Shown piece after piece: positions 1-9,247 of a stretch of 64,000 nt of DNA (within the stretch, counting starts at the first letter, position 1; the number at the start of each line of letters is the position of its first letter). Under the pieces are notes generated by a model. It did no database searches. It was not told the DNA's origin and worked only from the letters and a program-made list of their open reading frames with translations. The stretch comes from Paraburkholderia sp. BL25I1N1. GTDB taxonomy: Bacteria > Pseudomonadota > Gammaproteobacteria > Burkholderiales > Burkholderiaceae. The stretch lies in the NCBI RefSeq assembly GCF_003002025.1, contig NZ_PVZB01000007.1, forward strand, positions 62,001-126,000. The letters run 5' to 3'. The position numbers and the translations under genes were made by a program.

Positions 1-1
1 G

Positions 2-838
2 GTCGGCGTCAGTATCGACGGGCCGCGTGAATTGCACGATGCTTTCCGATTGGACCGGAAGGGGCAGCCGACTTTCGATAATGTGATGCGTGGGATCGGT
101 CTGCTAAAAAAGCATGGGATAAAATTCAATACGCTCACCGTCGTCAACCGTGTTAATGCGAAGCGGCCCGTGGATGTCTACCGGTTTTTGCGTAACGAAA
201 TCGACTCGACCTACATCCAGTTTATTCCCTGCGTGGAACCGAAGAATTTCCATAACGTCGCACCACAGCATTGGCCAGCAGAGTCGATGCCGATACTGGG
301 AAGCGCAGCGGCAAAGCCGGGGCAGCCAGACTCTGTGGTGACCGAGTGGTCAGTCGATCCGGACGATTGGGGCTATTTCCTTTCGCGAGCCTTCGACGAG
401 TGGTACAGAAAGGATGTGGGCCGTGTTCTTGTGAACCTGTTCGAGACGGCCGTCGTACAGACCTTGGGCAGGCCCGCGCAAACCTGCGTGACCGCCCAGT
501 TTTGCGGTAAGGCACTGGCGATCGAGCACGATGGTGAGGTCTACTCGTGCGACCATTATGTCTACCCTGCCTACTCGCTGGGAAACATCCGCGAGAGGCA
601 TCTGGGTGAGATGGCCTTTTCAACGGACCAGCAGAACTTCGGCTATGCAAAACGAAATGCTCTCCCTGCGTTTTGTCGACAGTGCAAGCATCTGAATCTG
701 TGCTGGGGCGAGTGTCCGAAGAATCGCTTTGTGCGGAGCCCGGACGGTCAACCTGGCTTGAACTATCTCTGTTCAGGGATTCGCCGGTTCTTTGACCATG
801 CGGGCCCGGCCCTCAGGCAGTTGGCGAAATCCGCGTGA
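2..838 (+). CDS. Anaerobic sulfatase-maturase-like radical SAM/SPASM protein (5' end outside window)
   Basis: This is the C-terminal part of a radical SAM protein of the anaerobic sulfatase-maturating family, which oxidises a Cys or Ser of sulfatases to formylglycine. The frame is open from base 2, and the first residues include VSIDGP, a strand characteristic of the radical SAM barrel. The N-terminal CxxxCxxC cluster motif must lie before the window. The C-terminal SPASM region is intact: a Cys in QFCGKALAIEHDG, a Cys in YSCDHY, then CRQCKHLNLCWGECPKNR and a final LCSG, enough cysteines for two auxiliary 4Fe-4S clusters. No sulfatase is in view; it would be expected upstream. A peptide-modifying SPASM maturase is the alternative. 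Confidence 0.85.
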   Translation, partial: VGVSIDGPRELHDAFRLDRKGQPTFDNVMRGIGLLKKHGIKFNTLTVVNRVNAKRPVDVYRFLRNEIDSTYIQFIPCVEPKNFHNVAPQHWPAESMPILGSAAAKPGQPDSVVTEWSVDPDDWGYFLSRAFDEWYRKDVGRVLVNLFETAVVQTLGRPAQTCVTAQFCGKALAIEHDGEVYSCDHYVYPAYSLGNIRERHLGEMAFSTDQQNFGYAKRNALPAFCRQCKHLNLCWGECPKNRFVRSPDGQPGLNYLCSGIRRFFDHAGPALRQLAKSA

Positions 839-1483
839 TTGTCGCAGGCCTGCACTTGAGCAGCAAGGGCAAGCCCTTGATCAAGCAGAGCCCTTATCCC
901 AAAGGGTGTCGACGAGAGATGACGGTTCGCGCAAGTCCGCACTGACGCGATCGATAAGGTCTCAACATAGGAATATGCGGCGTCGCGCGACCCTGAATCA
1001 TCGTGATGGGACGTGCGATTTCAGTGTACGAACACTGCGGGACTGTTACACGTACTGTGACCGATACGCCGACGGAAGCCTAGTCGTGCGCGTTCTGCAA
1101 GGGGAATCGATTGCGAATATGCAGTTGCCGTGGCTGAGTCGAATGTCGGCTACCGGTGATCGTGCGGACGTCTGGTCGATTTTGTCGAGAGTCTCTTTAG
1201 GGTCGCTTGCTGCTGATCGCGGTCTCGCAAGGTTCGGTCCGAGCATGCTGTTTGAGTCAGACAGCGATCGGCCAAAATGTGACGCTCACACATGCAGGTA
1301 GAATTGTCGACAATCGGCTGAACGCACCCAAAGGCCTTTTCAATTTGGCGAGGTGGATCGATGACGGCTTTCCTGTAGCATCACAGTCTACCCGGCACCC
1401 ATGCTGCGGCCAAGGCGGTGTGTTTCCATTATTTTTTTCAGCGTCGTCGACTCACTCGTCGGCGCTTTTCGCATGAGGCTTGT
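839..1483. other. Intergenic stretch without a convincing gene
   Basis: About 645 bases separate the radical SAM gene from the GlxA-type regulator. Open frames here are short and look like random high-GC translation. A small inverted repeat (CAAGGG at 864-869, CCCTTG at 874-879) follows the first gene, but no T-run follows it. A T-rich tract lies near 1430-1440, shortly before the regulator. Confidence 0.5.
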
Positions 1484-2443
1484 ATGCGTCGCGTCGGACT
1501 AGTCGTCGTACCACAGTTTCAGGTGGTGAGTCTGCTTGCATTGTCTGTGTTTGAAATCGCTAACATTAGAGCGGGACGAGCTTTATATGAAGTGAACGTG
1601 ATCTCCGAAGACGGAGGGCCAGTCGAAGCGTCGTTCGGCATGCAGGCCTCGACTAAACCAGCTCAGGCGCTTGACTATCACACTGTATTTGTAGGCGCCT
1701 CTCTTGCGACGCTGCCGCTTAGCGACCGCATGCGCGAGCTACTGCTGCATTTTTCGAACCGGACGGAGCGAATGGCGTCTATCTGCCTCGGCGCGTTCCT
1801 GCTAGCGGAAGCGGGCCTGCTCGACGGCCGACGCGCGACCACGCACTGGGCTTTTATCGACCGATTGAGAGACCGTTACCCGGCGGTCTCGGTCGTGAAA
1901 GATTCTGTTTTCGTGCGTGATGGCGCGCGCTGGAGTTCGGCTGGCATGAGTACGGCCGTCGATATGGCGCTTGCGATGCTGGAGGAAGATTTCGGCGCCG
2001 ATGCCGCACTGCAGGTAGCGAAAGACATGGTCCTCGAACGATGGCGACGTTCTGGATCGCAGCCGCAATCGTCCGTGCTGCTCGAGCATCCGGCGCGCAC
2101 GAACCGGATCCATGACGTGATCACGCACGTACGCGCGAACCTCAGCGCAGACTTGGCCGTCGAGAAACTGGCGGACATGGCCAAGATGAGCAAGCGTCAG
2201 TTCACGCGGCGCTTCAAGGACGAGACTGGGTTGTCTCCTGCCAAAGCGGTCGAGCGGATCCGGGTCGAAGCGGCCAGGGACCTGGTGACGAGTTCGTCCT
2301 GGACTATCGACACGATCGCTCGGGAGACCGGCTTTGCAGATCCTGAACGCATGCGGCGATCGTTTGTCCGCATGTACGGGGAGCCTCCGCAGGCGTTGCG
2401 GCGTCAGGTCCGGCCCGAGTCGGATGTCACGGGCACCGACTGA
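1484..2443 (+). CDS. GlxA-family AraC-type transcriptional regulator
   Basis: This regulator has an N-terminal DJ-1/PfpI-like domain (about residues 1-170) and a C-terminal AraC double helix-turn-helix (about 215-310). The nucleophile-elbow region reads ICLGAFLLAEAGLLDGR followed by TTHW, the usual signature of the GlxA group. The DNA-binding part contains MAKMSKRQFTRRFKDETG and the second-helix block ETGFADPERMRRSFVRMYG. The ATG at 1484 is chosen because GAGG lies 5 bases upstream; an earlier in-frame codon would add 22 residues unlike the family. Relatives often control amine or quaternary-ammonium catabolism. No such target is adjacent, so its regulon is unknown. Confidence 0.88.
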   Translation: MRRVGLVVVPQFQVVSLLALSVFEIANIRAGRALYEVNVISEDGGPVEASFGMQASTKPAQALDYHTVFVGASLATLPLSDRMRELLLHFSNRTERMASICLGAFLLAEAGLLDGRRATTHWAFIDRLRDRYPAVSVVKDSVFVRDGARWSSAGMSTAVDMALAMLEEDFGADAALQVAKDMVLERWRRSGSQPQSSVLLEHPARTNRIHDVITHVRANLSADLAVEKLADMAKMSKRQFTRRFKDETGLSPAKAVERIRVEAARDLVTSSSWTIDTIARETGFADPERMRRSFVRMYGEPPQALRRQVRPESDVTGTD

Positions 2444-2566
2444 AGCGCGTGGCAGGGTTTCCTTGCAGTCTCCACACAACATGGCACAAAAGGAGGGAAC
2501 TACGTCCCGCCACCAGCTTTCTTAGTCAATACAATCCCCAGTTGACGAAGATTGTGGTGCCCGAAA

Positions 2567-3211
2567 ATGCTAGACGCGGAAGAAAACGCCGATGCTACAC
2601 CCGTCGTATACGTAGTCGACGACGATCCAGCGATGCGCGCGTCGCTCGACACGCTTTTGCGATCCGTTGGGTTGCGCGTGGTGGCATTTTCCAGCACCGC
2701 CGAGTTCCGGGCGGCTGAGTGGGAAGATGTCGCGAGCTGTCTGCTGCTTGACGTTCGCCTGCGCGGCGAGAGCGGCCTGGTATTCCAGCAGCAGACCGAG
2801 AGCCGTCCACCCATCCCAATCGTATTCATGACAGGATTTGCCGACGTGCAAGTGTGCCGTGCGGCTATGAAGGGCGGCGCGGTCGATTTTCTGGTCAAAC
2901 CTTTCGCGGACCAGGAACTGATCGACGCCGTCAACTCGGCTTTATCCTCCGACGACAAGCGCCGAACTCGAAGCAACGTGCGCGACCAGCTGCAACAATC
3001 CTTCGCCCTTCTGACGCGCCGCGAGCGCGAGGTGCTCTCGTATGTAATAAGCGGCGCACTGAACAAGCAGATTGCTTCCTACCTCGGGCTTAGCGTGATT
3101 ACCATCAAACTGCATCGCGCTTCGGTGATGCGCAAGATGAAGGCTTCTTCGCTTGCCGATCTGGTTCGGAAATCCGAAGCGATCGGCGTGCAAATGCCGG
3201 TTACGCGTTAG
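2567..3211 (+). CDS. FixJ/NarL-type two-component response regulator
   Basis: A receiver domain (about residues 12-125) is followed by a LuxR-type helix-turn-helix (about 150-205). Acidic residues D18-D20 and the predicted phospho-acceptor D62 (in LLLDVRLRG) are present, as are MTGFAD and KPFAD for the conserved Thr and Lys. The output domain reads LTRREREVLSYVISG with NKQIASYLGLSVITIKLHR, typical of FixJ relatives. ATG 2567 is preferred over an upstream TTG at 2552. The gene precedes an MHS transporter and a convergent histidine kinase, so the three probably form one signalling-transport module. Confidence 0.9.
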   Translation: MLDAEENADATPVVYVVDDDPAMRASLDTLLRSVGLRVVAFSSTAEFRAAEWEDVASCLLLDVRLRGESGLVFQQQTESRPPIPIVFMTGFADVQVCRAAMKGGAVDFLVKPFADQELIDAVNSALSSDDKRRTRSNVRDQLQQSFALLTRREREVLSYVISGALNKQIASYLGLSVITIKLHRASVMRKMKASSLADLVRKSEAIGVQMPVTR

Positions 3212-3236
3212 ACACCGTTACATAAAAGAACCGAGT

Positions 3237-4583
3237 ATGGATATTCACCCGCAAAGCGTGCATGTGCAATTCGGCAAACTAGGAGAGGCGTCGTCTGCAG
3301 TCGCTGGCTCCAGTCTCGGCAGAATACAGACATGGGCTCTCGTGGCCGCGAACACATTCGAGTTCTTTGACTTCTTCATGTACACCACGCTCGCCGCTTA
3401 TATCGGGCGCGCGTTTTTCCCTCCTGGGGCATCAATAAATAGCGCCTTACTACCCTTCGTCATTTTTGCGGTGGGCTATCTGTCGCGACCGGTGGGCGGC
3501 GTTGTCATCGGGCGCTATGCCGATACGCGCGGGCGCAAACCTGCAATGTTGCTGACTGGAACGCTCATCACGCTCGGCGCGATCGGAATAGCCGTCACGC
3601 CGACGTACGAAACGATCGGCGTATCGGCCGCATTTCTGATCCTCGCGTTCCGTATGCTTCAAGGTCTGGCAATTGGCGGAGAGATGGGGTCGTCGAGCGC
3701 GCTATTGATCGAGCGCAGTCCGGCGGGAAAAACTGGCCTGTACGGTGGCTATCAGATGGCAGGACAAGGCATCGCGATGATGGCCGCTGGCATCTGCGGG
3801 CTAGCCCTATCCATTGCGCTACCGGCGTCGCTGCTTCTCGACTGGGGCTGGCGCCTGCCGTTTGCGCTAGGCGCGGTCCTTGTCCCGATTCAACTGTTCT
3901 TGCGCAAATCGATCCGAGAGCCCGCCGCAATTGTCAAACGCACCGCTGCCAGCAAGATAGGCGCACGCGATTGCGGTATGCCGCTGGTCCTTTCCTCGCT
4001 GTTGATCCTGGGCGGAACGGTACCGACTTACATCGTGATCTACGTCACGAGCTTCGGCCTGAGTGGACGGGCACCCTCTGCTACTGCGTCGTTTGTCACG
4101 ACTGGCGTCACGGGCGCTATCACGGTGGCGGCGTCGATGGCGGGAGGCGCGCTTGCAGACTTCGTTGGCTTGAATGCCGTGATCATCGTATCGCGCGCTG
4201 CAACCGCGCTCGTCGTTTATCCCGCTTTCGCCGTCGCCGTCTCGCATCATTCGGAGATCGTGTCGATGCTCATGATTGCGTTGATTGCGGGCCTGTCCGC
4301 GCTCGGCGGAGGCCCGACAATCGCGCTGATCCTACAAAAGTTCAGACCGGACCACCGCGCAACCGGCCTTTCGCTCGCGTATGCGACAGGTGTCGGACTT
4401 TTTGGCGGTACGGCGCCGCTCGTCGCATCCACTCTGACCCGCTGGAGCGGCAACGCGCTCGCGAGTGCATGGTACGTGATGGCTGCAGCGACCTGCGCCG
4501 TGATTGCACAACTTCTGCTGACGAAGTGGCGAAGCTATCCGTTGCAGCCGTCGCAGGAGCCGGAGCGCGTGTCAACCGGTTAG
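3237..4583 (+). CDS. MFS transporter, metabolite:H+ symporter (MHS) type
   Basis: This roughly 448-residue inner-membrane transporter has about 12 hydrophobic segments. It carries the MFS loop motif GRYADTRGRKPAMLL, and the N-terminal FEFFDFFMYTTLAAYIGRAFFP block resembles the MHS family (ProP, ShiA, KgtP relatives), which import organic acids or zwitterions with protons. The start at 3237 avoids overlap with the response regulator 25 bases upstream. The 3' end overlaps the convergent kinase gene by 12 bases. The substrate cannot be read from sequence; the linked two-component genes suggest substrate-responsive expression. Confidence 0.88.
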   Translation: MDIHPQSVHVQFGKLGEASSAVAGSSLGRIQTWALVAANTFEFFDFFMYTTLAAYIGRAFFPPGASINSALLPFVIFAVGYLSRPVGGVVIGRYADTRGRKPAMLLTGTLITLGAIGIAVTPTYETIGVSAAFLILAFRMLQGLAIGGEMGSSSALLIERSPAGKTGLYGGYQMAGQGIAMMAAGICGLALSIALPASLLLDWGWRLPFALGAVLVPIQLFLRKSIREPAAIVKRTAASKIGARDCGMPLVLSSLLILGGTVPTYIVIYVTSFGLSGRAPSATASFVTTGVTGAITVAASMAGGALADFVGLNAVIIVSRAATALVVYPAFAVAVSHHSEIVSMLMIALIAGLSALGGGPTIALILQKFRPDHRATGLSLAYATGVGLFGGTAPLVASTLTRWSGNALASAWYVMAAATCAVIAQLLLTKWRSYPLQPSQEPERVSTG

Positions 4584-5831
4584 CTGCGAAGAGTCGGAAC
4601 GGGTCGGCAATGTAAAGCCGAAGCAGGTGCCCAGGCCAGGCTCACTATGTGCCCAGATGTGCCCGCCATGCGCCTCGACTATGGAGCGCGCGACAGGCAG
4701 GCCCATGCCCATGCCGTCGGCCTTGGTCGTGAAGAAGGGCTGGAAAAGTGCATCGATCCGGGTCGGGTCGATGCCCGGGCCGGTATCGCGCACCTCAAAA
4801 ACGATTTCATTCGCGCCCGGCTTGACGGTTACCGCGAGTGTACGTCCGCTGGATGGGCCCGAATCGATTGCGTGAATTCCGTTCAATAACAGGTTTGCAA
4901 GCACCTGCTGGATTTGGAGCGGGTCGGCGAACACGTGGACCTCGGGATCGGCATCACTGACGACACGTATCTCTTTTGCGTTTGCCTCGGGTGCTATCAG
5001 GAACAGCGCGGCATTCACCGATTCCACCGCCGGGAATCGTACCGATTGCACGGGCACCTTTCCGACAAAGCCGCGAATCTTACGACAGATCTCGCTTGCG
5101 TCACGCGCCCAGCGCGCGGCATCTCGGATTGCAGCGACGGCTTCCCCGACGTCTGGCGGGTCGCGTGTAAGCCAGCGCAACGAAGCATCGGCGGAAGCAC
5201 GGGTGGCCGACAATGGCTGACTGATCTCATGAAGGATCGACGCCGATACTTCACCGAATAGCGATACGCGGGAGGCTCGCGCCATTTCTGCGCGCATAGC
5301 CTCGAGCCTATCGCTATTTTCCTTTTGCTCGGTGACGTCGAACGCGTAGAAGTGAAGCCGCCGATAGCCTTCCTCGTCTTCTGGCAGTGAGCAGCGCCAG
5401 ACAATCGGCACGGCGCGCCCCGCGAATGTGATCAGCGTGCGTTCGCCCTGACATGCAGTCTTATTTTCGAACATGGCACGAAACACCGCGCTGTTGCTGA
5501 TCCGGTCGGCCGGCAACAGAACCTTGACACGTTCGAAGAACTGGTCCCTCGATTGCGCTTCGAAGAGACTGACCACCGCATCGTTGGCGTCGACGAACGA
5601 GTGCAGCGCACGCAGTTGCGACACGGCTTCGGGATGTTCGTCGAAATAGCTGTCGATACTCGTGATGCCCGATGCCTGCAGATTCTTGATGGCCCGATAG
5701 ATGCGCGACCAGTCCTCGATCAGGATGGGAATAGGCGCTGACAGAAACAGATTGTCTTCTGCGGGCCGAACAGGTTCGGGGTGATCGGAACGGGTGACAT
5801 CGTGTGCCGGTAGTGGGCGCGTTGTGTTCAT
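4572..5831 (-). CDS. Sensor histidine kinase, FixL-like, without membrane segments
   Basis: The protein has a poorly conserved PAS-like N-terminal half (about residues 30-170, ending FYAFDVTEQKEN) and a HisKA plus HATPase core. The H-box reads ILHEISQPLSATRA with the phosphorylated His near residue 201. Later come NLLLNGIHAI (N box), RDTGPGID (G1), FFTTKADGMGMGL (F/G2) and a final G-rich turn. No membrane span is seen, so it is likely cytosolic. ATG 5831 is chosen over a TTG 51 bases upstream. It converges on the MHS transporter, and the FixJ-type regulator just beyond is its natural partner, though this is inferred from position only. Confidence 0.87.
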   Translation of the reverse strand: MNTTRPLPAHDVTRSDHPEPVRPAEDNLFLSAPIPILIEDWSRIYRAIKNLQASGITSIDSYFDEHPEAVSQLRALHSFVDANDAVVSLFEAQSRDQFFERVKVLLPADRISNSAVFRAMFENKTACQGERTLITFAGRAVPIVWRCSLPEDEEGYRRLHFYAFDVTEQKENSDRLEAMRAEMARASRVSLFGEVSASILHEISQPLSATRASADASLRWLTRDPPDVGEAVAAIRDAARWARDASEICRKIRGFVGKVPVQSVRFPAVESVNAALFLIAPEANAKEIRVVSDADPEVHVFADPLQIQQVLANLLLNGIHAIDSGPSSGRTLAVTVKPGANEIVFEVRDTGPGIDPTRIDALFQPFFTTKADGMGMGLPVARSIVEAHGGHIWAHSEPGLGTCFGFTLPTRSDSSQLTG

Positions 5832-6160
5832 AAGAAACCTGGTGCCTGGCGCAGTGCTAGTGGTGAAAACATGTAGGTCCAACTGACGGGCCGCAGTATC
5901 TGTCCGTCATTCGATATAGCGACAACTATACCCGAGGGCAGGTGTCCTGCCCGGTCGCTAATCGCTGCGAACGCGGGCGGTACATCGGCCGGTTGCGTGT
6001 TGTTCGGCTGACGCAACATACGGTGAGGTAAGCCGCGGGCGCTGTTCCAAGCTAAACCTTGGTATAGCAAGCGGTCGACTACGGGCTGATAGAGCGAGAG
6101 GCATGGTTGCACTAGACTTTAATCCAACAGTGAATCAGTCGAGCAACCGTGGAGATCAGC
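5832..6160. promoter_or_regulatory. Divergent intergenic region between kinase and LysR genes
   Basis: This 329-base region must hold the promoters of the minus-strand histidine kinase and the plus-strand LysR gene. I see no convincing -35/-10 pair or clear palindrome. The only firm element is GGAG at 6151-6154, six bases before the LysR start. Confidence 0.4.
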
Positions 6161-7135
6161 ATGGACCGAGTTCTACACGCGATGTCAGTATTTACGCATG
6201 TCGTCCGTCGGGGCAGCTTCACCGCCGCGGCGGACTCGCTCGGCATTACGGCGGCGTCTGCCAGCACGCTCGTCCGGCAACTCGAAGAACGGCTCGATGT
6301 GATGTTATTGCAGCGCTCGACGAGGTCCATGTCGCTGACCGCCGAAGGATCGCAGTACTACAAGCACTGCGTGGCCATTCTGAGCGAGATGCGTGAGATG
6401 GAAGAGCATTTGAGCGGCGCCAGCCGCCTTGTGCGCGGCCGCTTGTCCGTTGAAGTCGATCAGGAAGCAGGCTCAGTGCTGCTGCCGACACTCGCGGAAT
6501 TCAGATCCCTGCACACGCAGCTCGACCTGCGCATTGAAGTGGGGGGCGAAGGCGAGCGGCTAATCGACCAGGGAATCGATTGCGCGATCGTAATCGGCCA
6601 CCTTCGTGATTCGTCGCTGCAGTGCAAACGAGTGGGATCTTACCAGGCGGTCACCGTGGCGAGTCCCGCTTACCTCAGGAAGAACGGTGTACCACGTCAG
6701 GTCGCGAACCTGCATGACCACGAATTCGTGCACTACGCGCCAAGACGCTCCGGCTGCGCTCGACATCCACGCTTCAATGGCGAAGCAGGAACTCAAACGC
6801 TCAGACTCGCTGCGCGTACGGTTGTCGGCGACGTGCAGACGGTCGTCAACTACGCGACGCGCGGACTTGGGCTTGCGCAAGTCGGCTTGCCGCTGGTCAG
6901 CCGGCTGATCGCTGCGGGCGAGCTGGTCGAACTGCTGGCATATGCCCGGCCAGCGGTGCTGCCGATCGTAGCTATCTATCCGCAGCGGCGGCATGTGCCG
7001 ATGTCTTTGCGCGCATTCATTGAATGGGCCACGAGCCGGTTCGAAACAGATTTGCCCACGCGTTCGCAGCAGGCTTCCGTTGACGCGAACGAATGGAATC
7101 CTTCGCGCGAGATCGGGCATGCGGCGGCTGCCTGA
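6161..7135 (+). CDS. LysR-type transcriptional regulator
   Basis: A winged helix-turn-helix occupies the first 60 residues (FTHVVRRGSFTAAADSLGITAASASTLVRQLEERL), followed by the linker helix and an effector-binding domain of two periplasmic-binding-like lobes. The block LLPTLAEFRSLHTQLDLRI is typical of lobe 1. ATG 6161 has GGAG six bases upstream. The short C-terminal tail of about 25 residues after the fold is uncharged and probably disordered. Targets are unknown; the hydrolase/dehydrogenase run starting at 8.3 kb is the closest candidate. Confidence 0.9.
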   Translation: MDRVLHAMSVFTHVVRRGSFTAAADSLGITAASASTLVRQLEERLDVMLLQRSTRSMSLTAEGSQYYKHCVAILSEMREMEEHLSGASRLVRGRLSVEVDQEAGSVLLPTLAEFRSLHTQLDLRIEVGGEGERLIDQGIDCAIVIGHLRDSSLQCKRVGSYQAVTVASPAYLRKNGVPRQVANLHDHEFVHYAPRRSGCARHPRFNGEAGTQTLRLAARTVVGDVQTVVNYATRGLGLAQVGLPLVSRLIAAGELVELLAYARPAVLPIVAIYPQRRHVPMSLRAFIEWATSRFETDLPTRSQQASVDANEWNPSREIGHAAAA

Positions 7136-7198
7136 CTCGCGCAGAGCAATCCGGGTCGGCGCGACTCGTTGCTTCTCTCGACGCTATACGAGGTGCGA

Positions 7199-7645
7199 AT
7201 GACGCAAGCAACACATGGTGGGGAAGACGTGATCGAAAGCACCCTAATGCGCCTGCTCGATCCATCGCGGACGACGGGGATACGCCAGACCACGATGGAA
7301 CGGCTTCGCGCCAGCGACGCACGCACAGGCATGACGCTGGCGGGCGCGGCGCGGGACGACACGGGCCGTTTCGCCGTGCGGGTCCAGGTCGTCGAGGTCT
7401 TGTCCAGCTCGACGGTCAGCTTGCGTTGGAGCGACCCGCTTTCCGGGCATATGGGGGAGCAGCTGTGGCACTGCGTGACCGCGCGCAGGCGATCCTTTTG
7501 CGCATTGACAGGCGCACCGGTCAAACGGGGCGATCGCGTCTACCAGCCGCGAGTGCGCGGAAGGAACGTGCCCTGTAACTCGGATCAGATGATCCACGCA
7601 GTGGCTATTCGCGCGTTACCTGGCGCCTCGTCCGCTGGCGAGTGA
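7199..7645 (+). CDS. DUF3331-like small conserved protein
   Basis: This 148-residue protein has no known function. Its central part (VEVLSSSTVSLRWSDP, then HMGEQLWHCVTARRRSFCALTG and KRGDRVYQPR) matches my recollection of the DUF3331 family, which is common in Burkholderia and Paraburkholderia. The pattern Cys...CALTG with a RGD turn suggests a small metal- or redox-binding motif, but this is speculative. ATG 7199 has GAGG five bases upstream. No signal peptide or membrane segment is visible. Confidence 0.7.
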   Translation: MTQATHGGEDVIESTLMRLLDPSRTTGIRQTTMERLRASDARTGMTLAGAARDDTGRFAVRVQVVEVLSSSTVSLRWSDPLSGHMGEQLWHCVTARRRSFCALTGAPVKRGDRVYQPRVRGRNVPCNSDQMIHAVAIRALPGASSAGE

Positions 7646-7824
7646 CCCGCATCCGGGCGCTGTGGGATGACGCAATCAAGGCCCCCGGAGAGCGACTGCC
7701 TCGACGGGGCGACGCAACCATACCCGAGGATGGTTGTGGTTAAAAGGGCTCTACAGATAGTCTGCTGGGCACAAGTGCGCTTTAAGACTCGGACCCGCGA
7801 GCTTGGCGTCACAAGAGAGAATTC

Positions 7825-8193
7825 GTGGCCTATAAGACTGTTTGCATTATTGACGACGAGCTGTCGGTCAGGCGGTCGCTGGAATCGCTCGTCCGTTCGA
7901 TGGGAGGCGAGGCGCGCGTGTACAGATCCGCCGAGGCGTTTCTGGCAAATGGCCGCAAAGCGCCGTTCGATTGCGTCGTGTGCGATATCCAGATGAGCGC
8001 CATGACCGGCATTGAACTGCTTGCACGGTTACGCGCCGACGCTTGCGAAGCGCCTTTTATCTTCGTGACCGGATATGTCACTGCGCGCAGCCGGCAGGAA
8101 GCCTGTAACCACGGTGCGTTGTGCGTGCTTGAGAAGCCGCTGGATCCCGAAGAGCTCGCGCAATGGATCGACAAAGCGCTCACCGGCAGGTGA
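7825..8193 (+). CDS. Stand-alone receiver-domain response regulator
   Basis: This 122-residue protein is a receiver domain only, with no output domain. D10/D11, the phospho-acceptor D54 (VVCDIQMSAMTG), the Thr in FVTGY and the Lys in LEKPLD are all present, so phosphorylation should be possible. The start is GTG with AAGAGAG about six bases upstream. Single-domain receivers act in phosphorelays or by protein contact. The hybrid or kinase partner is not adjacent; the FixL-like kinase at 4.6-5.8 kb is a candidate. Confidence 0.9.
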   Translation: MAYKTVCIIDDELSVRRSLESLVRSMGGEARVYRSAEAFLANGRKAPFDCVVCDIQMSAMTGIELLARLRADACEAPFIFVTGYVTARSRQEACNHGALCVLEKPLDPEELAQWIDKALTGR

Positions 8194-8336
8194 CCTGCCT
8201 GGCGTAGCGGTAGTTCGAAACAGGCAGGATACCGAGTGGTTTAGACACTGCGGCGTGCAGAGCAGGTGATGTTCTTCGATTGACCAACATCGGCAAATGT
8301 CGATATCGCAGTTCGTTCAGAAGGGACGCAAAATCT

Positions 8337-9218
8337 ATGGCTAATGTATCGCCGGGCAGTAGAGCGCAGACTCAGTTCATCGAAGTGGAGGGCCGGCGTC
8401 TTGCCTATCGCAGGTTCGGTAGCGGAATGCCGATCGTGCTTTGCGTGCGCTTTCGCGGAACGATGGACTCATGGGATCCGCTGTTTCTCGACAGTCTCGT
8501 CGCTCGGGGTTTTGAAGTTACGATTTTCGATTACAGCGGCCTCGGACAGTCCACTGGCGAGCGTACCTACAGCCCGGCATCGCTCGCGAAGGACGCAATC
8601 GATCTTATTGTCGCGCTGAGGCTCGGCAAAGTAGTAATCGGTGGATGGTCGGTCGGTGGCATGGCCGCCCAGATCGTCATGGCCAAGGCGCCTGAACTGG
8701 TCAGCCACGCGGTGCTCATCGCCACCACGCCGCCGGGGCCGCTCATCAAGCCGGGTGAGGCGATCTTCTACGCGATGGCCAGGCGCGAGAACGACTTCGA
8801 GGATTTCGTCGCACTGTTCTTCGAACCGGCATCCCCCACTAGCCGTGCAGCGGCCGCACGATCGGCGCAACGGCTTGCCGAACGCACGAGCGATGTCAGC
8901 CCCGCAGTGCCGTTCGAGTGGGCAGCACAACAACTCGGCGACGCCCCGAAGAACCCCGTGTTCCCCGCAGATGCAGTTCTGCAGGCCCTGAAATCCACTT
9001 CGATTCCCGTGCTTCATCTCGGCGCGGATCATGACATCGTATTTCCGGTTGAGAACTGGTACGCACTGAACGGCCAGCTTCCGACCTTGCATCTCGTGAC
9101 GTTGCCGCGCACCGGGCACGGGCCTCAGCTCGAGTATCCCGAGGCATCGGCCAGTCATATCGCCTCATTTGTTCGAGCGCGCAGGCCAATGCCTGATCGC
9201 GTGTTTCTATCTCCGTGA
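8337..9218 (+). CDS. Alpha/beta hydrolase
   Basis: This 293-residue hydrolase has the nucleophile elbow GGWSVGG (Ser105), an Asp in the GADHD strand turn and a His in TGHGPQLE, giving a full catalytic triad. The oxyanion region around FRGTMDSWDP and DYSGLGQS resembles haloperoxidase-like or C-C hydrolase-like members. ATG 8337 has AAGGGA about ten bases upstream. It begins a run of five co-directional genes and is clearly related to the hydrolase at 11,057-11,911 (GTxDxWDP, GWS/GFS elbow). No signal peptide is seen, so it is cytosolic. The substrate is unknown. Confidence 0.85.
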   Translation: MANVSPGSRAQTQFIEVEGRRLAYRRFGSGMPIVLCVRFRGTMDSWDPLFLDSLVARGFEVTIFDYSGLGQSTGERTYSPASLAKDAIDLIVALRLGKVVIGGWSVGGMAAQIVMAKAPELVSHAVLIATTPPGPLIKPGEAIFYAMARRENDFEDFVALFFEPASPTSRAAAARSAQRLAERTSDVSPAVPFEWAAQQLGDAPKNPVFPADAVLQALKSTSIPVLHLGADHDIVFPVENWYALNGQLPTLHLVTLPRTGHGPQLEYPEASASHIASFVRARRPMPDRVFLSP

Positions 9219-9247
9219 GTTTTTAATTTTCAAGTGAAGAACAAGAG

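Noticed and set aside
864..879. Hairpin after the radical SAM gene as a terminator
   Set aside because: Six-base stem and no T-run; too weak to call.
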